A stretch of DNA of 47,448 nucleotides from the NCBI GenBank assembly GCA_945877315.1, contig CAMCRP010000023.1:1-47448 (forward strand), given 5' to 3'. Under the pieces are notes generated by a model. It ran no database searches. It had not been told where the DNA came from and worked only from the letters and a program-made list of their open reading frames with translations. The stretch is from an uncultured Ruminococcus sp. Its GTDB lineage: Bacteria > Bacillota > Clostridia > Oscillospirales > Ruminococcaceae. Below, one piece after another: positions 1 through 8,978 of this stretch. The position numbers and the translations under genes were made by a program. Position 1 is the stretch's first letter. The number at the start of each line of letters is the position of its first letter.

Positions 1-240
1 ATCCCGGCGCACCGCACACCGTGATGGTTTTCACGGCGTTTGTTGTAGTCGTTGATTTTGTGGCTTTACTGTTATTTTTGTGTGCGGTGCGGTTGGGGAC
101 TGTCGCTTTTGTGTGCTTTACCGTTGCTAAGCTTTGACTGTTAGCGACTGGGAAGGGAGTTTCGCCTCTGCGGAGGCGACAAGGGGCGCTGCCCCCTTGA
201 CCCCCGCCACCTTTGAAAAGGTGGACGAAACTTTTATCTT
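1..240. repeat. Hairpin-rich dispersed repeat, left copy flanking iorAB
   Basis: No gene is visible here. The stretch holds three consecutive palindromes: GCCTC/GAGGC near 166-179, CAAGGGG/CCCCTTG near 179-199, and CCACCTT/AAGGTGG near 208-225. A related sequence lies in inverted orientation at about 2718-2924, on the other side of iorAB. The two share the order of hairpins, GTGTGCGGTGC and GCTTTACTGTT blocks, and a GTTTCG flank. The left copy carries extra sequence between the blocks. The function is unknown; it may be a transcription-end element or a non-autonomous mobile repeat. Confidence 0.65.
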
Positions 241-243
241 TTT

Positions 244-819
244 TTATTTTGCTGCAAATTCTATTGCTTTTATATTTAGCTGATGAAACTTCTCGGGAAC
301 TCTCGCCAGAACCGCATTTTTCAGCTCCTCAACGGTAATCCCCAACGCCCCCGATCTCGCCGCATATGCCAAAAGCGCAACGTTCAAGACCTTTGGCGAA
401 CCACATTCATCACAGATCCTATCGCTGTCCGCAACAATAAGTCTGCCTGTATTTTTTTCAAGATAATCAAGCATTTCATCACCCGAATAGGAACTACCGC
501 CAAGTGCCGCAGTTATGGGAATGACTGCCTTTTTATTGACGACTACCGTTCCGCCCTTTTTCAGATAGTGGAGATTTCTCACCGCTTCGGCGGGCTCAAA
601 TGCAATGATAATATCCGCACCGCCCTCGGGTATCATGGACGATGAAACCTTGTCACCAAAGCGGACGTGGCTCACAACACAGCCCCCACGCTGCGCCATT
701 CCGATAGTTTCCGCCGTTCTGACAAAAAGACCCTTTTCCATTGCGGAAGCGGCTATAAGCTTTGACGCAAGGACGGTTCCCTGTCCGCCGACGCCGCATA
801 ATAAACAGCTTGTTACCAT
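244..819 (-). CDS. iorB: Indolepyruvate ferredoxin oxidoreductase, beta subunit
   Basis: This is the 191-residue gamma/beta-type subunit of the enzyme that oxidatively decarboxylates aryl-pyruvates (indolepyruvate, phenylpyruvate) to aryl-acetyl-CoA while reducing ferredoxin, in the cytoplasm. The N-terminus carries the family's GVGGQGT nucleotide-binding-like motif, followed by TAETIGMAQRGG, both typical of the POR/IOR gamma domain. The start is the ATG at 819, which overlaps the TGA stop of iorA by one base and is preceded by GGAGGT about nine bases upstream. A longer frame reaching 882 runs into iorA and has no better start. The pair is translationally coupled. The role in amino acid fermentation is known for the family, not shown here. 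Confidence 0.93.
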   Translation of the reverse strand: MVTSCLLCGVGGQGTVLASKLIAASAMEKGLFVRTAETIGMAQRGGCVVSHVRFGDKVSSSMIPEGGADIIIAFEPAEAVRNLHYLKKGGTVVVNKKAVIPITAALGGSSYSGDEMLDYLEKNTGRLIVADSDRICDECGSPKVLNVALLAYAARSGALGITVEELKNAVLARVPEKFHQLNIKAIEFAAK

Positions 820-2615
820 CAGTTTGCACCTCCGATCGCATTTACGGGACAAAGCCCCGCACAAAGTCCGCAGCCCGTGCAAAGGGACGGCTCTATATAC
901 GCCTTCTTATCCCTCATTGAAAGGGCAGGACAGCCTATTTCCCTAATACATTTTCCGCAGCCGATACAATTGCTTTTGTTTACCGCAAGCTTGCCCGCAG
1001 GCTTTGAAACGGCGATACACGGTGCTCTGAAAATAACCGCACGAACGCCGTTACCCTCTGCCGCACGCTGAACGACAGCCTTTGCATTTTCCATATCAAA
1101 AGGATCGCAGATCTCAACCGACCTAACGCCGACAGCTTCAAGTGTCTTTTCAATGCTAATCTTCTCGGAAATTTCGCCCATCATGGTTCTGCCCGTTCCG
1201 GGGTGGGGCTGCTGACCTGTCATAGCCGTTGTGGAATTGTCAAGGATAATTATAACAATGTCCGTCTGATTGTAAACCGCATTGACAACGCCCGTGATTC
1301 CCGATGCAAAAAATGTGGAATCTCCGATAAAGGAGAAGCAGACGGTTTCGGGCTCTATCCGCTTTATGCCCTGTGCAACGGTAATATCCGCACCCATGCA
1401 AAGGCAGGTATCAACCATATCAAGCGGTGCGGCATTTCCAAGGGTGTAACAGCCGATATCGCCGCAGAACACAGCCTTTTTGCCCTTCATTGCCTGCTTT
1501 ACCGCATAGAATGAAGCACGGTGAGGACAGCCCGCACACAGCACAGGAGGTCTTACGGGAAGCGTCGGTGACACGGGTAAATTTTCGGCTTCGGGAACGC
1601 TTGTGCCCGTCAGCTTGGAAATATAGCCGCAGACGGAATTTACCGTGTTTTCCCCCGCATTTGCCGTATCTCCCGAAAGCTTGCCCTTTATGCGCACATT
1701 CAGATGATATTTTCCGCAAATATATGTAAGTGCCTTTTCCAGAACGGGGTCAAGCTCCTCCAGAACAAGCACCTCGTCCAGACCGCTCAGAAATTCAAAC
1801 GCAAGCCGCTCGGGGAAGGGGAAAGGCGTTCCCACTTCAAGAATTTTCACCTCGGGATTTCCGAGAATGTCCAAAGCTTCGTGCATATAAGCACGGCTGA
1901 CACCGCCCGCACATATGCCCACACGTCCGCTGCCTGTCAGAGGATTAAATCGGCTGTCGGAAAAAATGTCGGAAAGCCGGGCGTTTCGCTTTTCTATCTT
2001 TTTATGGTTTTCGTAGGATAATTTCGGGAATATTACCCAACGCTTTGAGTCCTTAACAAAGCCCTCGGGGATATGCTTTTCGGGAACGTCCGACACTTCG
2101 ACGGTGGCACAGCCGTGGCAAACTCTGGTGGTGGGTCTGAGGATAACGGGAGTTGAGTATTCCTCGGATAATTTGAACGCTTCTCCCACCATTTCATAAG
2201 CTTCTTCGGGAGAAGCGGGGTCAAAAACGGGCAGCTTTGCAAACTCCGCAAACGTCCTCGTGTCCTGCTCTGTCTGAGAGGAAATGGGTCCGGGGTCATC
2301 GGCGGAAACAACGATCATTCCGCCCTTTACGCCCACATAAGCAAGGCTCATAAGCGGGTCGGACGCAACGTTCAGTCCCACCTGCTTCATAGTGACCATG
2401 CTCCGTCCGCCCGCATAGGACGCACCCGCTGCGGCTTCAAGAGCAGCCTTTTCGTTGACAGACCATTCTACGTACATATTTTCGGTTTTTATCTTAGCAC
2501 AGGTTTCCAGAATTTCGCTGGAGGGTGTCCCGGGGTAGCCCGAAACGAAGTTCACACCGCTGTTTTTTGCGGCATGGGCAATTGCTTCATTGCCCATAAG
2601 AAATTTTTTTGACAT
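819..2615 (-). CDS. iorA: Indolepyruvate ferredoxin oxidoreductase, alpha subunit
   Basis: This 598-residue protein is the catalytic subunit of the aryl-pyruvate oxidoreductase. In order it shows a pyruvate-oxidoreductase-like domain (about 1-180), a transketolase C-like middle, a thiamine-diphosphate domain with GDS near residue 431 and the matching DN near 459, and a C-terminal ferredoxin domain with two four-cysteine clusters (CIGCGKC near 550 and CTGCGLC near 579). The first cluster has the long CxxCxxCx4CP spacing usual in IorA. The start chosen is the ATG at 2615 (MSKKFLMGNEA), because family similarity begins there; a start at 2648 adds eleven unrelated residues and lies very close to the promoter. 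The gene is first in the iorAB operon. Confidence 0.95.
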   Translation of the reverse strand: MSKKFLMGNEAIAHAAKNSGVNFVSGYPGTPSSEILETCAKIKTENMYVEWSVNEKAALEAAAGASYAGGRSMVTMKQVGLNVASDPLMSLAYVGVKGGMIVVSADDPGPISSQTEQDTRTFAEFAKLPVFDPASPEEAYEMVGEAFKLSEEYSTPVILRPTTRVCHGCATVEVSDVPEKHIPEGFVKDSKRWVIFPKLSYENHKKIEKRNARLSDIFSDSRFNPLTGSGRVGICAGGVSRAYMHEALDILGNPEVKILEVGTPFPFPERLAFEFLSGLDEVLVLEELDPVLEKALTYICGKYHLNVRIKGKLSGDTANAGENTVNSVCGYISKLTGTSVPEAENLPVSPTLPVRPPVLCAGCPHRASFYAVKQAMKGKKAVFCGDIGCYTLGNAAPLDMVDTCLCMGADITVAQGIKRIEPETVCFSFIGDSTFFASGITGVVNAVYNQTDIVIIILDNSTTAMTGQQPHPGTGRTMMGEISEKISIEKTLEAVGVRSVEICDPFDMENAKAVVQRAAEGNGVRAVIFRAPCIAVSKPAGKLAVNKSNCIGCGKCIREIGCPALSMRDKKAYIEPSLCTGCGLCAGLCPVNAIGGAN

Positions 2616-2658
2616 AAAATTCACGCTTTCTTTTGAGGGTATTTGCATAGATAGTTAT

Positions 2659-2687
2659 ATTATAGCGTATTTTTAACCATTTTGCAA
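2659..2687 (-). promoter_or_regulatory. Promoter of iorAB
   Basis: Read on the minus strand, TTGCAA (2687-2682) and a perfect TATAAT (2664-2659) are separated by 17 bases. The -10 box ends about 44 bases before the iorA start. Confidence 0.75.
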
Positions 2688-2717
2688 GACATTTTGGAAA
2701 AAGAAAAAGCAAATAAG

Positions 2718-2924
2718 CTAAAAGTTTCGCCAGCCTTTACAAAGGCTGCAGGGGGTCAAGGGGGACAGAGTCCCCTTGTCGCCTCCGCAGAGGCGAAATC
2801 CCCCAAAGCACCGCACACAAAAGCAACAGTAAAGCATCAAACTGACCATAACAGCTAAAGCTATGAAAACCAACTCCGTGTGCGATGCGCCGAAAAAAGG
2901 AGAAGGCGTTCACGCCGCCGACTT
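2718..2924. repeat. Hairpin-rich dispersed repeat, right (inverted) copy flanking iorAB
   Basis: This is the inverted relative of the element at 1-240. The hairpin nearest iorA is CAGCCTTT/AAAGGCTG here and CCACCTTT/AAAGGTGG in the other copy, so both arms have changed together and pairing is kept. The central GCCTC/GAGGC stem and the CAAGGGG-type stem are also retained. No reading frame in it resembles a protein. Confidence 0.65.
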
Positions 2925-3164
2925 TTTTCACCGCCGACAGGCGGCAAAAGGGTTCTCACAAACTAAGAAAATCCGGCAAACAGGCTGCCGACCATAGCTG
3001 ACAGAGTGCGGGACGGGATGCGTCCCCTACAGAGGTTAGCTGTATTTTCCGAAAATTCATTGCTTACAGCATTGTATAATATCAACAAAAAATATCCGTC
3101 AAAAACTCTGTTTTGCACATAAATCACAGAAATGAAAAATCCCGAAAAATTAGAAAAAAAGCTG
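2925..3164. other. Intergenic stretch between the repeat and the mreB promoter
   Basis: No gene is seen. It contains a small inverted repeat around CGCCG/CGGCG (2911-2945) and one copy (3007-3032) of the short palindrome beginning TGCGGGACGGG that recurs near 4366 and 27475. The rest is AT-rich. Confidence 0.5.
3007..3032. repeat. Short palindromic repeat (TGCGGGACGGG family), copy 1
   Basis: TGCGGGACGGG is followed within a few bases by CGTCCCCTACA, forming a GGGACG/CGTCCC hairpin. Two further copies lie at 4366-4395 and 27475-27520. Confidence 0.6.
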
Positions 3165-3193
3165 TTGTTAAAGCCCGAAAAACGTGCTATAAT
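3165..3193 (+). promoter_or_regulatory. Promoter of mreB
   Basis: TTGTTA (3165-3170) and a perfect TATAAT (3188-3193) are 17 bases apart. Transcription would start near 3200 and give a leader of about 75 bases before mreB. Confidence 0.75.
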
Positions 3194-3276
3194 AAAGTAT
3201 AAGCCTGTCAAAATATAAATTTTACGGAGTATTGACGAAAAACAGTTAATACATAAACTATCGGAGGAGAAGAAAG

Positions 3277-4296
3277 ATGTTCACAAAGGATATTGGAATT
3301 GACCTGGGCACCGCAAACACCCTTATATATATGCGGGGCAAGGGTATTATTATAAGAGAACCGTCCGTTGTTGCGGTGGACACCCGCACGGACAAGGCAA
3401 AATATGTCGGTCAGGAGGCAAAGGACGTTATCGGACGTACCCCCGGCTCCATTATGGCTGTCCGCCCCCTGAAGGACGGAGTTATCGCCGACTTTGACAT
3501 TACCACCACTATGCTTCAGGAGTTTATCCACAAGGCACTGAAGGGCTCCTTCCCCGGCACAAAGGCAAGAGTTATCATCTGTATTCCCTCGGGCGTTACA
3601 GCCGTTGAGAGAAGAGCCGTTAAGGAAGCCGCAGAAAACGCAAATGCAAAGCGTGTAAACATTATCGAAGAGCCTATGGCAGCAGCTATCGGCGCAGGTC
3701 TGCCCGTTGCGGAGCCTACCGGTTCCATGATAGTTGACATTGGCGGCGGTACCTCGGAGGTCGCTGTAATTTCTCTGGGCGGTATCGTTACTTCCCGTTC
3801 CGTAAGGGTTGCGGGGGACGAATTTGACATTTCCATCGCACAGTACATCAAGAAAAAATACAATCTGCTCATCGGTGAAAGAACGTCGGAGAATATCAAA
3901 ATAGGCATTGGCTCCGCATATCCCATGGACGAGGAAACCACTATGGAGATAAAGGGAAGAAACCTGCTGAACGGTCTGCCCGAGAACATTATGATATCCT
4001 CCTCCGAAATAAGAGAAGCCCTCGCCGAGCCGCTGTCCCACGTTATCGAGGCTATCAAAACTACTCTTGAAAAGACTCCCCCCGAACTGGCTGCGGATAT
4101 CATCGACCAGGGTATCACACTTGCAGGCGGCGGCGCACTTCTCAGAGGTCTTGATATGCTTATCAATAAGGAAACGGGAATGCCCGTAAATATCGCAAAA
4201 TCCCCTCTGGACTGCGTTGCGGAGGGTACGGGAAAGGTTCTTGAGGACATTGAAAAACTTCATGATGTCCTTAACGACGATTCTAAATATTATTGA
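3277..4296 (+). CDS. mreB: Rod shape-determining actin homologue MreB/Mbl
   Basis: This 339-residue cytoplasmic actin-like ATPase forms membrane-associated filaments that steer peptidoglycan synthesis along the side wall. The phosphate-1 loop DLGTANT (residues 9-15), the [11 protein letters not shown] segment (131-141) and the phosphate-2 loop DIGGGTSE (154-161) are all present, and the length is normal for MreB. A strong GGAGGAG precedes the ATG. It heads the mreBCD cluster, although about 200 bases with a palindromic repeat separate it from mreC. Whether it is MreB, Mbl or MreBH cannot be settled from the sequence alone; the neighbourhood favours MreB. Confidence 0.97.
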   Translation: MFTKDIGIDLGTANTLIYMRGKGIIIREPSVVAVDTRTDKAKYVGQEAKDVIGRTPGSIMAVRPLKDGVIADFDITTTMLQEFIHKALKGSFPGTKARVIICIPSGVTAVERRAVKEAAENANAKRVNIIEEPMAAAIGAGLPVAEPTGSMIVDIGGGTSEVAVISLGGIVTSRSVRVAGDEFDISIAQYIKKKYNLLIGERTSENIKIGIGSAYPMDEETTMEIKGRNLLNGLPENIMISSSEIREALAEPLSHVIEAIKTTLEKTPPELAADIIDQGITLAGGGALLRGLDMLINKETGMPVNIAKSPLDCVAEGTGKVLEDIEKLHDVLNDDSKYY

Positions 4297-4503
4297 TTTT
4301 CAGCTAAAGAACGTTTTGTATGGGCGGGGTTTTCCCGCCCGCAGAACGCAGAAATTATTTAGAAAAATGCGGGACGGGGAACCCGTCCCCTACAAGTTGC
4401 CTGTCCGAAAACACACAAAAGAACGTCACTTGCGGAGCGTTCCGCTGCTTTGCAGTACGGGTGCGCTCCGCTGATTTTTTAGAGAAAGGAGGTTGCTTTC
4501 GCC
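4297..4503. other. mreB-mreC spacer with two palindromes
   Basis: The spacer contains a GGGCGGG/CCCGCCC hairpin (about 4322-4340) with no T-run behind it, and a copy (4366-4395) of the short TGCGGGACGGG palindrome. No promoter of good quality was found, so mreC is probably reached by transcription from mreB. A strong AAAGGAGG lies just before mreC. Confidence 0.5.
4366..4395. repeat. Short palindromic repeat (TGCGGGACGGG family), copy 2
   Basis: AATGCGGGACGGGG faces CCCGTCCCCTACA in a near-perfect hairpin. It is almost identical to the copies at 3007 and, inverted, at 27475. Confidence 0.65.
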
Positions 4504-5358
4504 ATGGGAGATTTCTTTAAAAGCTTTCGTTTTAAGGTGCTTCTCTGCCTGTGTGCCCTGATAGTCGGAATTACTATATATACCGTCACAAAGGGCGGGT
4601 ATGCCAGCGGAAGCTCCTCCTTTTTCGGGGAATTTTTCGCCCCGCTGCAAAAGCTGTCCTCCGCTCTCTCGGAAAAAGTGTCCTCGGGGCTTGATTCCAT
4701 AGTAAATGCCGACAGATATTACAGGGAAAACCAAAAGCTTAAAGAGGAGCTGGGCAGATGCTACAATCAGCTTATCGACTACGACAACATTAAGCGTGAA
4801 AACGAAGAATTCCGCAAAATGCTGGAGCTGAAAGAGAAATATCCCGACTACGTTTTCTCCTCTCCCTGTTCAATAATTGCACGAACCACCAACGACCCCT
4901 ACGGCGCATTCACCATTGACAAGGGTTCCGACGACGGCATTGCACCCAACGACCCTGTTGTTACATCTATTGGGCTTGTGGGGATATGCAGCGAGGTGTC
5001 CCCCCGAAATTCAAGGGTGAGGACAATATTTTCCCCCGAAACACCCGTTGGCGTTATGTGCGTTCGGACGAAGGACACAGGCGTTTTGCAGGGCAGCTAT
5101 GAGCTTGCGGAAAAGGGTCTTTGCCGTATGTCCTACATTGACAAAAACAGCGATATGAAGGTTGGCGACCTTGTGGTTACTTCGGGAAACAGCGGTATCT
5201 TCCCCATTGACCAGCTTGTGGGAACCGTCGAGGAAGTGGAAATGGAGGAAAGCGGACTGTCCAAATACGCCGTTATCCGTCCTGTTGTTGCCCCGGGCGA
5301 AACGGTGAACGTTTTCGTTATCACAAGCTTTAACGGACAGGGTGAGGGCTATGAATAA
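4504..5358 (+). CDS. mreC: Rod shape-determining protein MreC
   Basis: This 284-residue protein is the membrane-anchored, extracytoplasmic scaffold that links MreB filaments to the wall-synthesis machinery. It has a short cytoplasmic N-terminus, one membrane helix at about residues 9-27, a coiled-coil stretch rich in E, K and L at about 70-115, and then the two-lobed beta domain of the family (NDPYGAFTIDKGSDDG, GLVGICSEV, VVTSGNSGIFP). The start has an excellent AAAGGAGG eight to ten bases upstream. The end overlaps mreD. Confidence 0.95.
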   Translation: MGDFFKSFRFKVLLCLCALIVGITIYTVTKGGYASGSSSFFGEFFAPLQKLSSALSEKVSSGLDSIVNADRYYRENQKLKEELGRCYNQLIDYDNIKRENEEFRKMLELKEKYPDYVFSSPCSIIARTTNDPYGAFTIDKGSDDGIAPNDPVVTSIGLVGICSEVSPRNSRVRTIFSPETPVGVMCVRTKDTGVLQGSYELAEKGLCRMSYIDKNSDMKVGDLVVTSGNSGIFPIDQLVGTVEEVEMEESGLSKYAVIRPVVAPGETVNVFVITSFNGQGEGYE

Positions 5359-5917
5359 TCTGAAAAAAAGACGGATAGAACAGATACGCACAGTCATAAA
5401 ATGGCTGCTGACGTTCCTGACAGCCTCCGCCGCATATATCCTGCTGACCGCCGTTCCCGTAAGCTTCCCCCTGCCCCTGCTTTTTCTGCCAATGACGGTG
5501 GCTGTGGCGTCCAAGGAGGAGCCGTTTAATGCGGGACTGTGGGGCTGCATCTGCGGGCTGATGACGGATTCTGCATTTGACAAGCTATTTGGCTTCAATG
5601 CGGTGATATTCACCTTTGCGGCGGTGATCATTTCGCTGCTTTTTCAGTATATACTACGGCAAAATATTTTGAATATCGCCATGCTGAATTTTATCCTTAT
5701 CCCCCTGCAGGCGGCGATCGATTTCCTGTTTTTCTACGGAATATGGGGGCGGAGCGATTCGGCGGATATTTGGCTGCATATCTATATGCCGCAGATGGTT
5801 CTTACCTTTTTGCTGTCAGTGCCCGTTTATCTGCTGACTGCGGCTATATTCAAGAGATTCGGTCCCATTGAGGAAAATTATATAGAAGAAAAATCCGACG
5901 ATATTGTCAGAGAATAA
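5351..5917 (+). CDS. mreD: Rod shape-determining membrane protein MreD
   Basis: This 188-residue integral membrane protein has about five hydrophobic helices, as expected for MreD, the membrane partner of MreC in side-wall elongation. Sequence conservation in the family is low; the call rests on size, topology and position directly behind mreC. The ATG at 5351 overlaps the end of mreC by eight bases and has GAGGG just upstream. A GTG at 5342 is also possible and would add three residues. Its stop overlaps the first upstream start candidate of pepF. Confidence 0.85.
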   Translation: MNNLKKRRIEQIRTVIKWLLTFLTASAAYILLTAVPVSFPLPLLFLPMTVAVASKEEPFNAGLWGCICGLMTDSAFDKLFGFNAVIFTFAAVIISLLFQYILRQNILNIAMLNFILIPLQAAIDFLFFYGIWGRSDSADIWLHIYMPQMVLTFLLSVPVYLLTAAIFKRFGPIEENYIEEKSDDIVRE

Positions 5918-5931
5918 TGGAGGTAAACACT

Positions 5932-7740
5932 ATGCCCGAAACCGAAAGAATCCCCGAAAGAAAAGACGTCCCCGCCGAACACAAATGGCATTTGGAGGAT
6001 ATGTACCCCACCGACGCCGACTGGGAAAAGGATTTTGAAAAGGCAAAGACCTATCCCGAAAGACTGTCCGCTAAACAGGGCAAAATTTCAACATCTGCCG
6101 CAGATCTGCTGGAATATCTCAGAACAGACGACGAGCTGACCGTTCTGCTGAACGACCTGGCAAACTACGCCCACCGCCGCAGCGACGAGGACACACGTGA
6201 CCCCGTTTATCAGTCCATGAAGGGCAGGCTTGAACCGCTTTTTGTTGAGATAACGGGTGCAGGCGCATTTGCAAGACCCGAAATAATGAGCATTCCCGAG
6301 GAAACCTTAGAGAGATTTTACAAGGAACAGCCCGACTTAGAGCTTTACCGCACTGCCCTTTCCCGTCTGAGGGAGCTGAAAGACCACATTCTGTCCGATG
6401 CAGAGGAAAAGCTGCTGGCACTTACGGGGGAAATTTCCGAATCTCCCGAAAATATCTTCTCCATGTTCAATGACGCCGACCTGACCTTCCCCGACATTGA
6501 GGACAAGGACGGAAACAAGATACAGGTAACTCACGGCAGCTATATCCCCCTTATGCACAGCCCCGACCGTGCCATCAGAAAAGCAGCCTTTGAGTCCATG
6601 TACCACACCTATGAGAAGTACAAGAACACCTCTGCGGCTATGCTGTCCGCACAGGTAAAGACCGTGGGATTTTACGCAAAGGCGAGGAAATACGGCTCTT
6701 CCCTGGAGGCTGCTCTGTCCTCCACAAGAGTGCCCGTTTCCGTTTACCACAGCCTTATTGAAGCAGTCCACGAAAATATGGAATATATGTATGAATATGT
6801 CAAGCTGAGAAAGAAGCTGCTGAATGTTGACGAGCTGCATTTCTACGACCTTTATGTGCCTGTTATCGAGGGCTGCGACGAGAAGATAACCTTTGATGAA
6901 GCAAAGAAAAACGTTGCCGAAGCACTTTCCGTTATGGGCGAGGACTATCTGAAAATACTGAACGAAGGCTTTGAAAACGGCTGGATAGACGTTTACGAAA
7001 ATGTGGGAAAGACCAGCGGAGCATATTCCGCAGGCGCAAGAGTTCACCCCTATGTCCTGCTGAACCACAAGGACACTCTGGAATGTCAGTTCACCCTTGC
7101 CCACGAAATGGGACACGCTATCCACTCCTATCTGTCAAACAAAAATCAGCCTGTTGTATATGCGGATTACGTTATTTTTGTTGCCGAGGTTGCGTCCACC
7201 TGTAACGAAGTTCTGCTGCTTATGCACCTTTACAAAAAGACATTTGAAACGGGCGACACAAAGCAGCGTGCGTATATCATCAACTATTTCCTTGAACAGA
7301 TAAGAACCACGCTTTACCGTCAGACCATGTTTGCGGAATTTGAGCTGAAGATCAACGAAATGTCCGAACGGGGCGAGGTTCTGACCGCAGAAGCCCTTTG
7401 CACTCTCTACCGTGACCTGAACAAGCTCTATTTCGGAGATGACATTGTTTTGGACGATGAAATTGCTATGGAATGGGCACGTATCCCCCACTTCTACTAC
7501 AATTACTATGTTTTCCAGTACGCAACGGGAATTTCCGCAGCTGTGGCTCTGGCAAACAGAATTCTCACCGAGGGCAAGCCCGCTGTTGACGATTATCTGA
7601 AATTTTTAAGCGGCGGCTGTTCTGAGGATCCCATTGACCTGCTGAAAATCGCAGGCGTTGATATGACCTCTCCCAAGCCTGTAAGCGATGCTCTGAAAAT
7701 GTTCGGGGATATGCTCTCGGAAATGGAAAAGCTTGTCTGA
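5932..7740 (+). CDS. pepF: Oligoendopeptidase F (M3 family zinc metallopeptidase)
   Basis: This 602-residue cytoplasmic enzyme degrades short peptides. The zinc motif HEMGH is at residues 391-395, followed by the EVAST segment that supplies the third ligand; the N-terminal half matches the PepF-specific helical domain. I chose the ATG at 5932 because GGAGG lies eight bases before it. An in-frame ATG at 5917 overlaps that ribosome binding site and the mreD stop. The gene follows mreD with no room for a promoter and probably shares its transcript. A weak hairpin (AGGC/GCCT) at 7756-7769 follows the stop. Confidence 0.95.
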   Translation: MPETERIPERKDVPAEHKWHLEDMYPTDADWEKDFEKAKTYPERLSAKQGKISTSAADLLEYLRTDDELTVLLNDLANYAHRRSDEDTRDPVYQSMKGRLEPLFVEITGAGAFARPEIMSIPEETLERFYKEQPDLELYRTALSRLRELKDHILSDAEEKLLALTGEISESPENIFSMFNDADLTFPDIEDKDGNKIQVTHGSYIPLMHSPDRAIRKAAFESMYHTYEKYKNTSAAMLSAQVKTVGFYAKARKYGSSLEAALSSTRVPVSVYHSLIEAVHENMEYMYEYVKLRKKLLNVDELHFYDLYVPVIEGCDEKITFDEAKKNVAEALSVMGEDYLKILNEGFENGWIDVYENVGKTSGAYSAGARVHPYVLLNHKDTLECQFTLAHEMGHAIHSYLSNKNQPVVYADYVIFVAEVASTCNEVLLLMHLYKKTFETGDTKQRAYIINYFLEQIRTTLYRQTMFAEFELKINEMSERGEVLTAEALCTLYRDLNKLYFGDDIVLDDEIAMEWARIPHFYYNYYVFQYATGISAAVALANRILTEGKPAVDDYLKFLSGGCSEDPIDLLKIAGVDMTSPKPVSDALKMFGDMLSEMEKLV

Positions 7741-7907
7741 GATATACTATTATATAGGCAGCGCCGCCTACCATTTTGGGAAGTACCGATAAAGAAGTTT
7801 TAACGGTACCGAGCGACAAACCTTGCTCATTTCGCTTATCTATAAACGAATTGACAAAGGGGTCGCCCCTTTTGCGGCTGCTGCCTTTTTTGGAAAGGAA
7901 CATTGCT
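7741..7907. other. Spacer before the family 8 glycosyltransferase
   Basis: No gene is supported. A reading frame joins this stretch to the glycosyltransferase, but the 44 residues encoded do not resemble the family. It contains the palindrome AAAGGGG-TCG-CCCCTTT (7857-7873), shortly before the ribosome binding site GGAAAGGA, which could act as a leader hairpin. GGTACCG and its near-inverse occur around 7786-7811. Confidence 0.4.
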
Positions 7908-8813
7908 ATGAAGATAAAGCCTGCATTTACGCCCGTAAATATTGCATTTGCCGCCAATGACGGGTACGCCGTACCGCTGAGCGTCACCCTGTATTCCATG
8001 ATGAAAAATGCAAGCAAAGCAAGGTTTTACGACATTCTTGTAATGCACAAGGACATTTCCCCCGAAAATATGGAAATGCTTCTGAAAATTGCCGCACATT
8101 TCCCCAACTGCTCCCTTAGATTTATCGACTTTGGCAGCGAGGACAGCCTTGTCAGCGGAAATATGAAGGCATACTATTCCTCGGAAACAAACTACCGCCT
8201 TTTCCTTTTTGATGAAATGTTCTCCGAATATGACCGAATGCTCTATCTGGACTGCGATACCGTTATTTCGGGGGATATTTCCCAGCTGTTCGACACCGAC
8301 CTGAAAGGCAATGCGGCGGGAGCTGTTCCTGCATCGGAGGCAAAGTTTCTGTCATTCAGCAAGCGGGCGGTCATCTTTGACAGAATGCCGTATAATTTCG
8401 ATGACTACCGCCGAAAGGTGCTTTGCCTGACCTTCCCGGGACGGTACTTTAATGCGGGAGTTTTCCTCATGGATATGGCAAAATGCCGTGAGCTGACATC
8501 GGCGGAGCAGGCTATCTCACTGTTAAACAGCAAGCCCTTTACATATAACGACCAGGACACGCTGAACATCATCTTCAACAAAAGCATCTGCCTTCTTGAC
8601 TGGGCATGGAATTACACCGTCGATCTGGAGCAGTACAACACCTGCCCCGACAAAAGAGTTACACAGCTTTACGAGGGTACAAGGCGGAGAACTCCCAATA
8701 TTATCCATTATGTAAGCGGAATAAAACCATGGAACGGCGAACCGCCCTTAAAGCAGCTCTGGACAGATACCAAAGCCGAGCTTGATCAGCTGCTTGCCGA
8801 AGGTGAGAACTGA
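7908..8813 (+). CDS. Glycosyltransferase family 8 protein
   Basis: This 301-residue retaining glycosyltransferase of the LgtC/GspA type would transfer hexose from a UDP-sugar to an unknown acceptor. The N-terminus has NIAFAANDGYAVPL, the metal-binding motif is LDCDT in LYLDCDTVISGDI, NAGVFLMDM follows, and the C-terminal HYVSGIKPWNG is the family's second metal-ligand region. Start: the ATG at 7908 has GGAAAGGA about ten bases upstream and agrees with the usual beginning of the family. It stands alone between pepF and the DUF4214 protein, so the acceptor cannot be guessed. Confidence 0.92.
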   Translation: MKIKPAFTPVNIAFAANDGYAVPLSVTLYSMMKNASKARFYDILVMHKDISPENMEMLLKIAAHFPNCSLRFIDFGSEDSLVSGNMKAYYSSETNYRLFLFDEMFSEYDRMLYLDCDTVISGDISQLFDTDLKGNAAGAVPASEAKFLSFSKRAVIFDRMPYNFDDYRRKVLCLTFPGRYFNAGVFLMDMAKCRELTSAEQAISLLNSKPFTYNDQDTLNIIFNKSICLLDWAWNYTVDLEQYNTCPDKRVTQLYEGTRRRTPNIIHYVSGIKPWNGEPPLKQLWTDTKAELDQLLAEGEN

Positions 8814-8901
8814 GCGCATATCATTATGTACAAATAATGCACTCTATTTAACATAAAGATATGTAAAATATTGCTGAAAATGAATTTTCCCAAAAAAAGT
8901 A

Positions 8902-8930
8902 ATGACAAACCCTTTAAAAAGATGTATAAT
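8902..8930 (+). promoter_or_regulatory. Promoter of the DUF4214 protein gene
   Basis: ATGACA (8902-8907) and a perfect TATAAT (8925-8930) are 17 bases apart, about 50 bases before the start. Confidence 0.65.
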
Positions 8931-8978
8931 ACAAATTGGAAAAGCATTTTATCCAACAAACAGAAAGGACGATAGAAT

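Noticed and set aside
1-2924. Composite transposon around iorAB
   Set aside because: The inverted elements encode no transposase and no target duplication is visible; kept only as a repeat finding.
3208-4263. Long open frame (351 codons) on the strand opposite mreB
   Set aside because: It is a mirror of the strongly conserved mreB frame, has no ribosome binding site and resembles no protein.
7776-7907. N-terminal extension of the family 8 glycosyltransferase
   Set aside because: The 44 extra residues do not fit the family, and a ribosome binding site stands just before the internal ATG at 7908.
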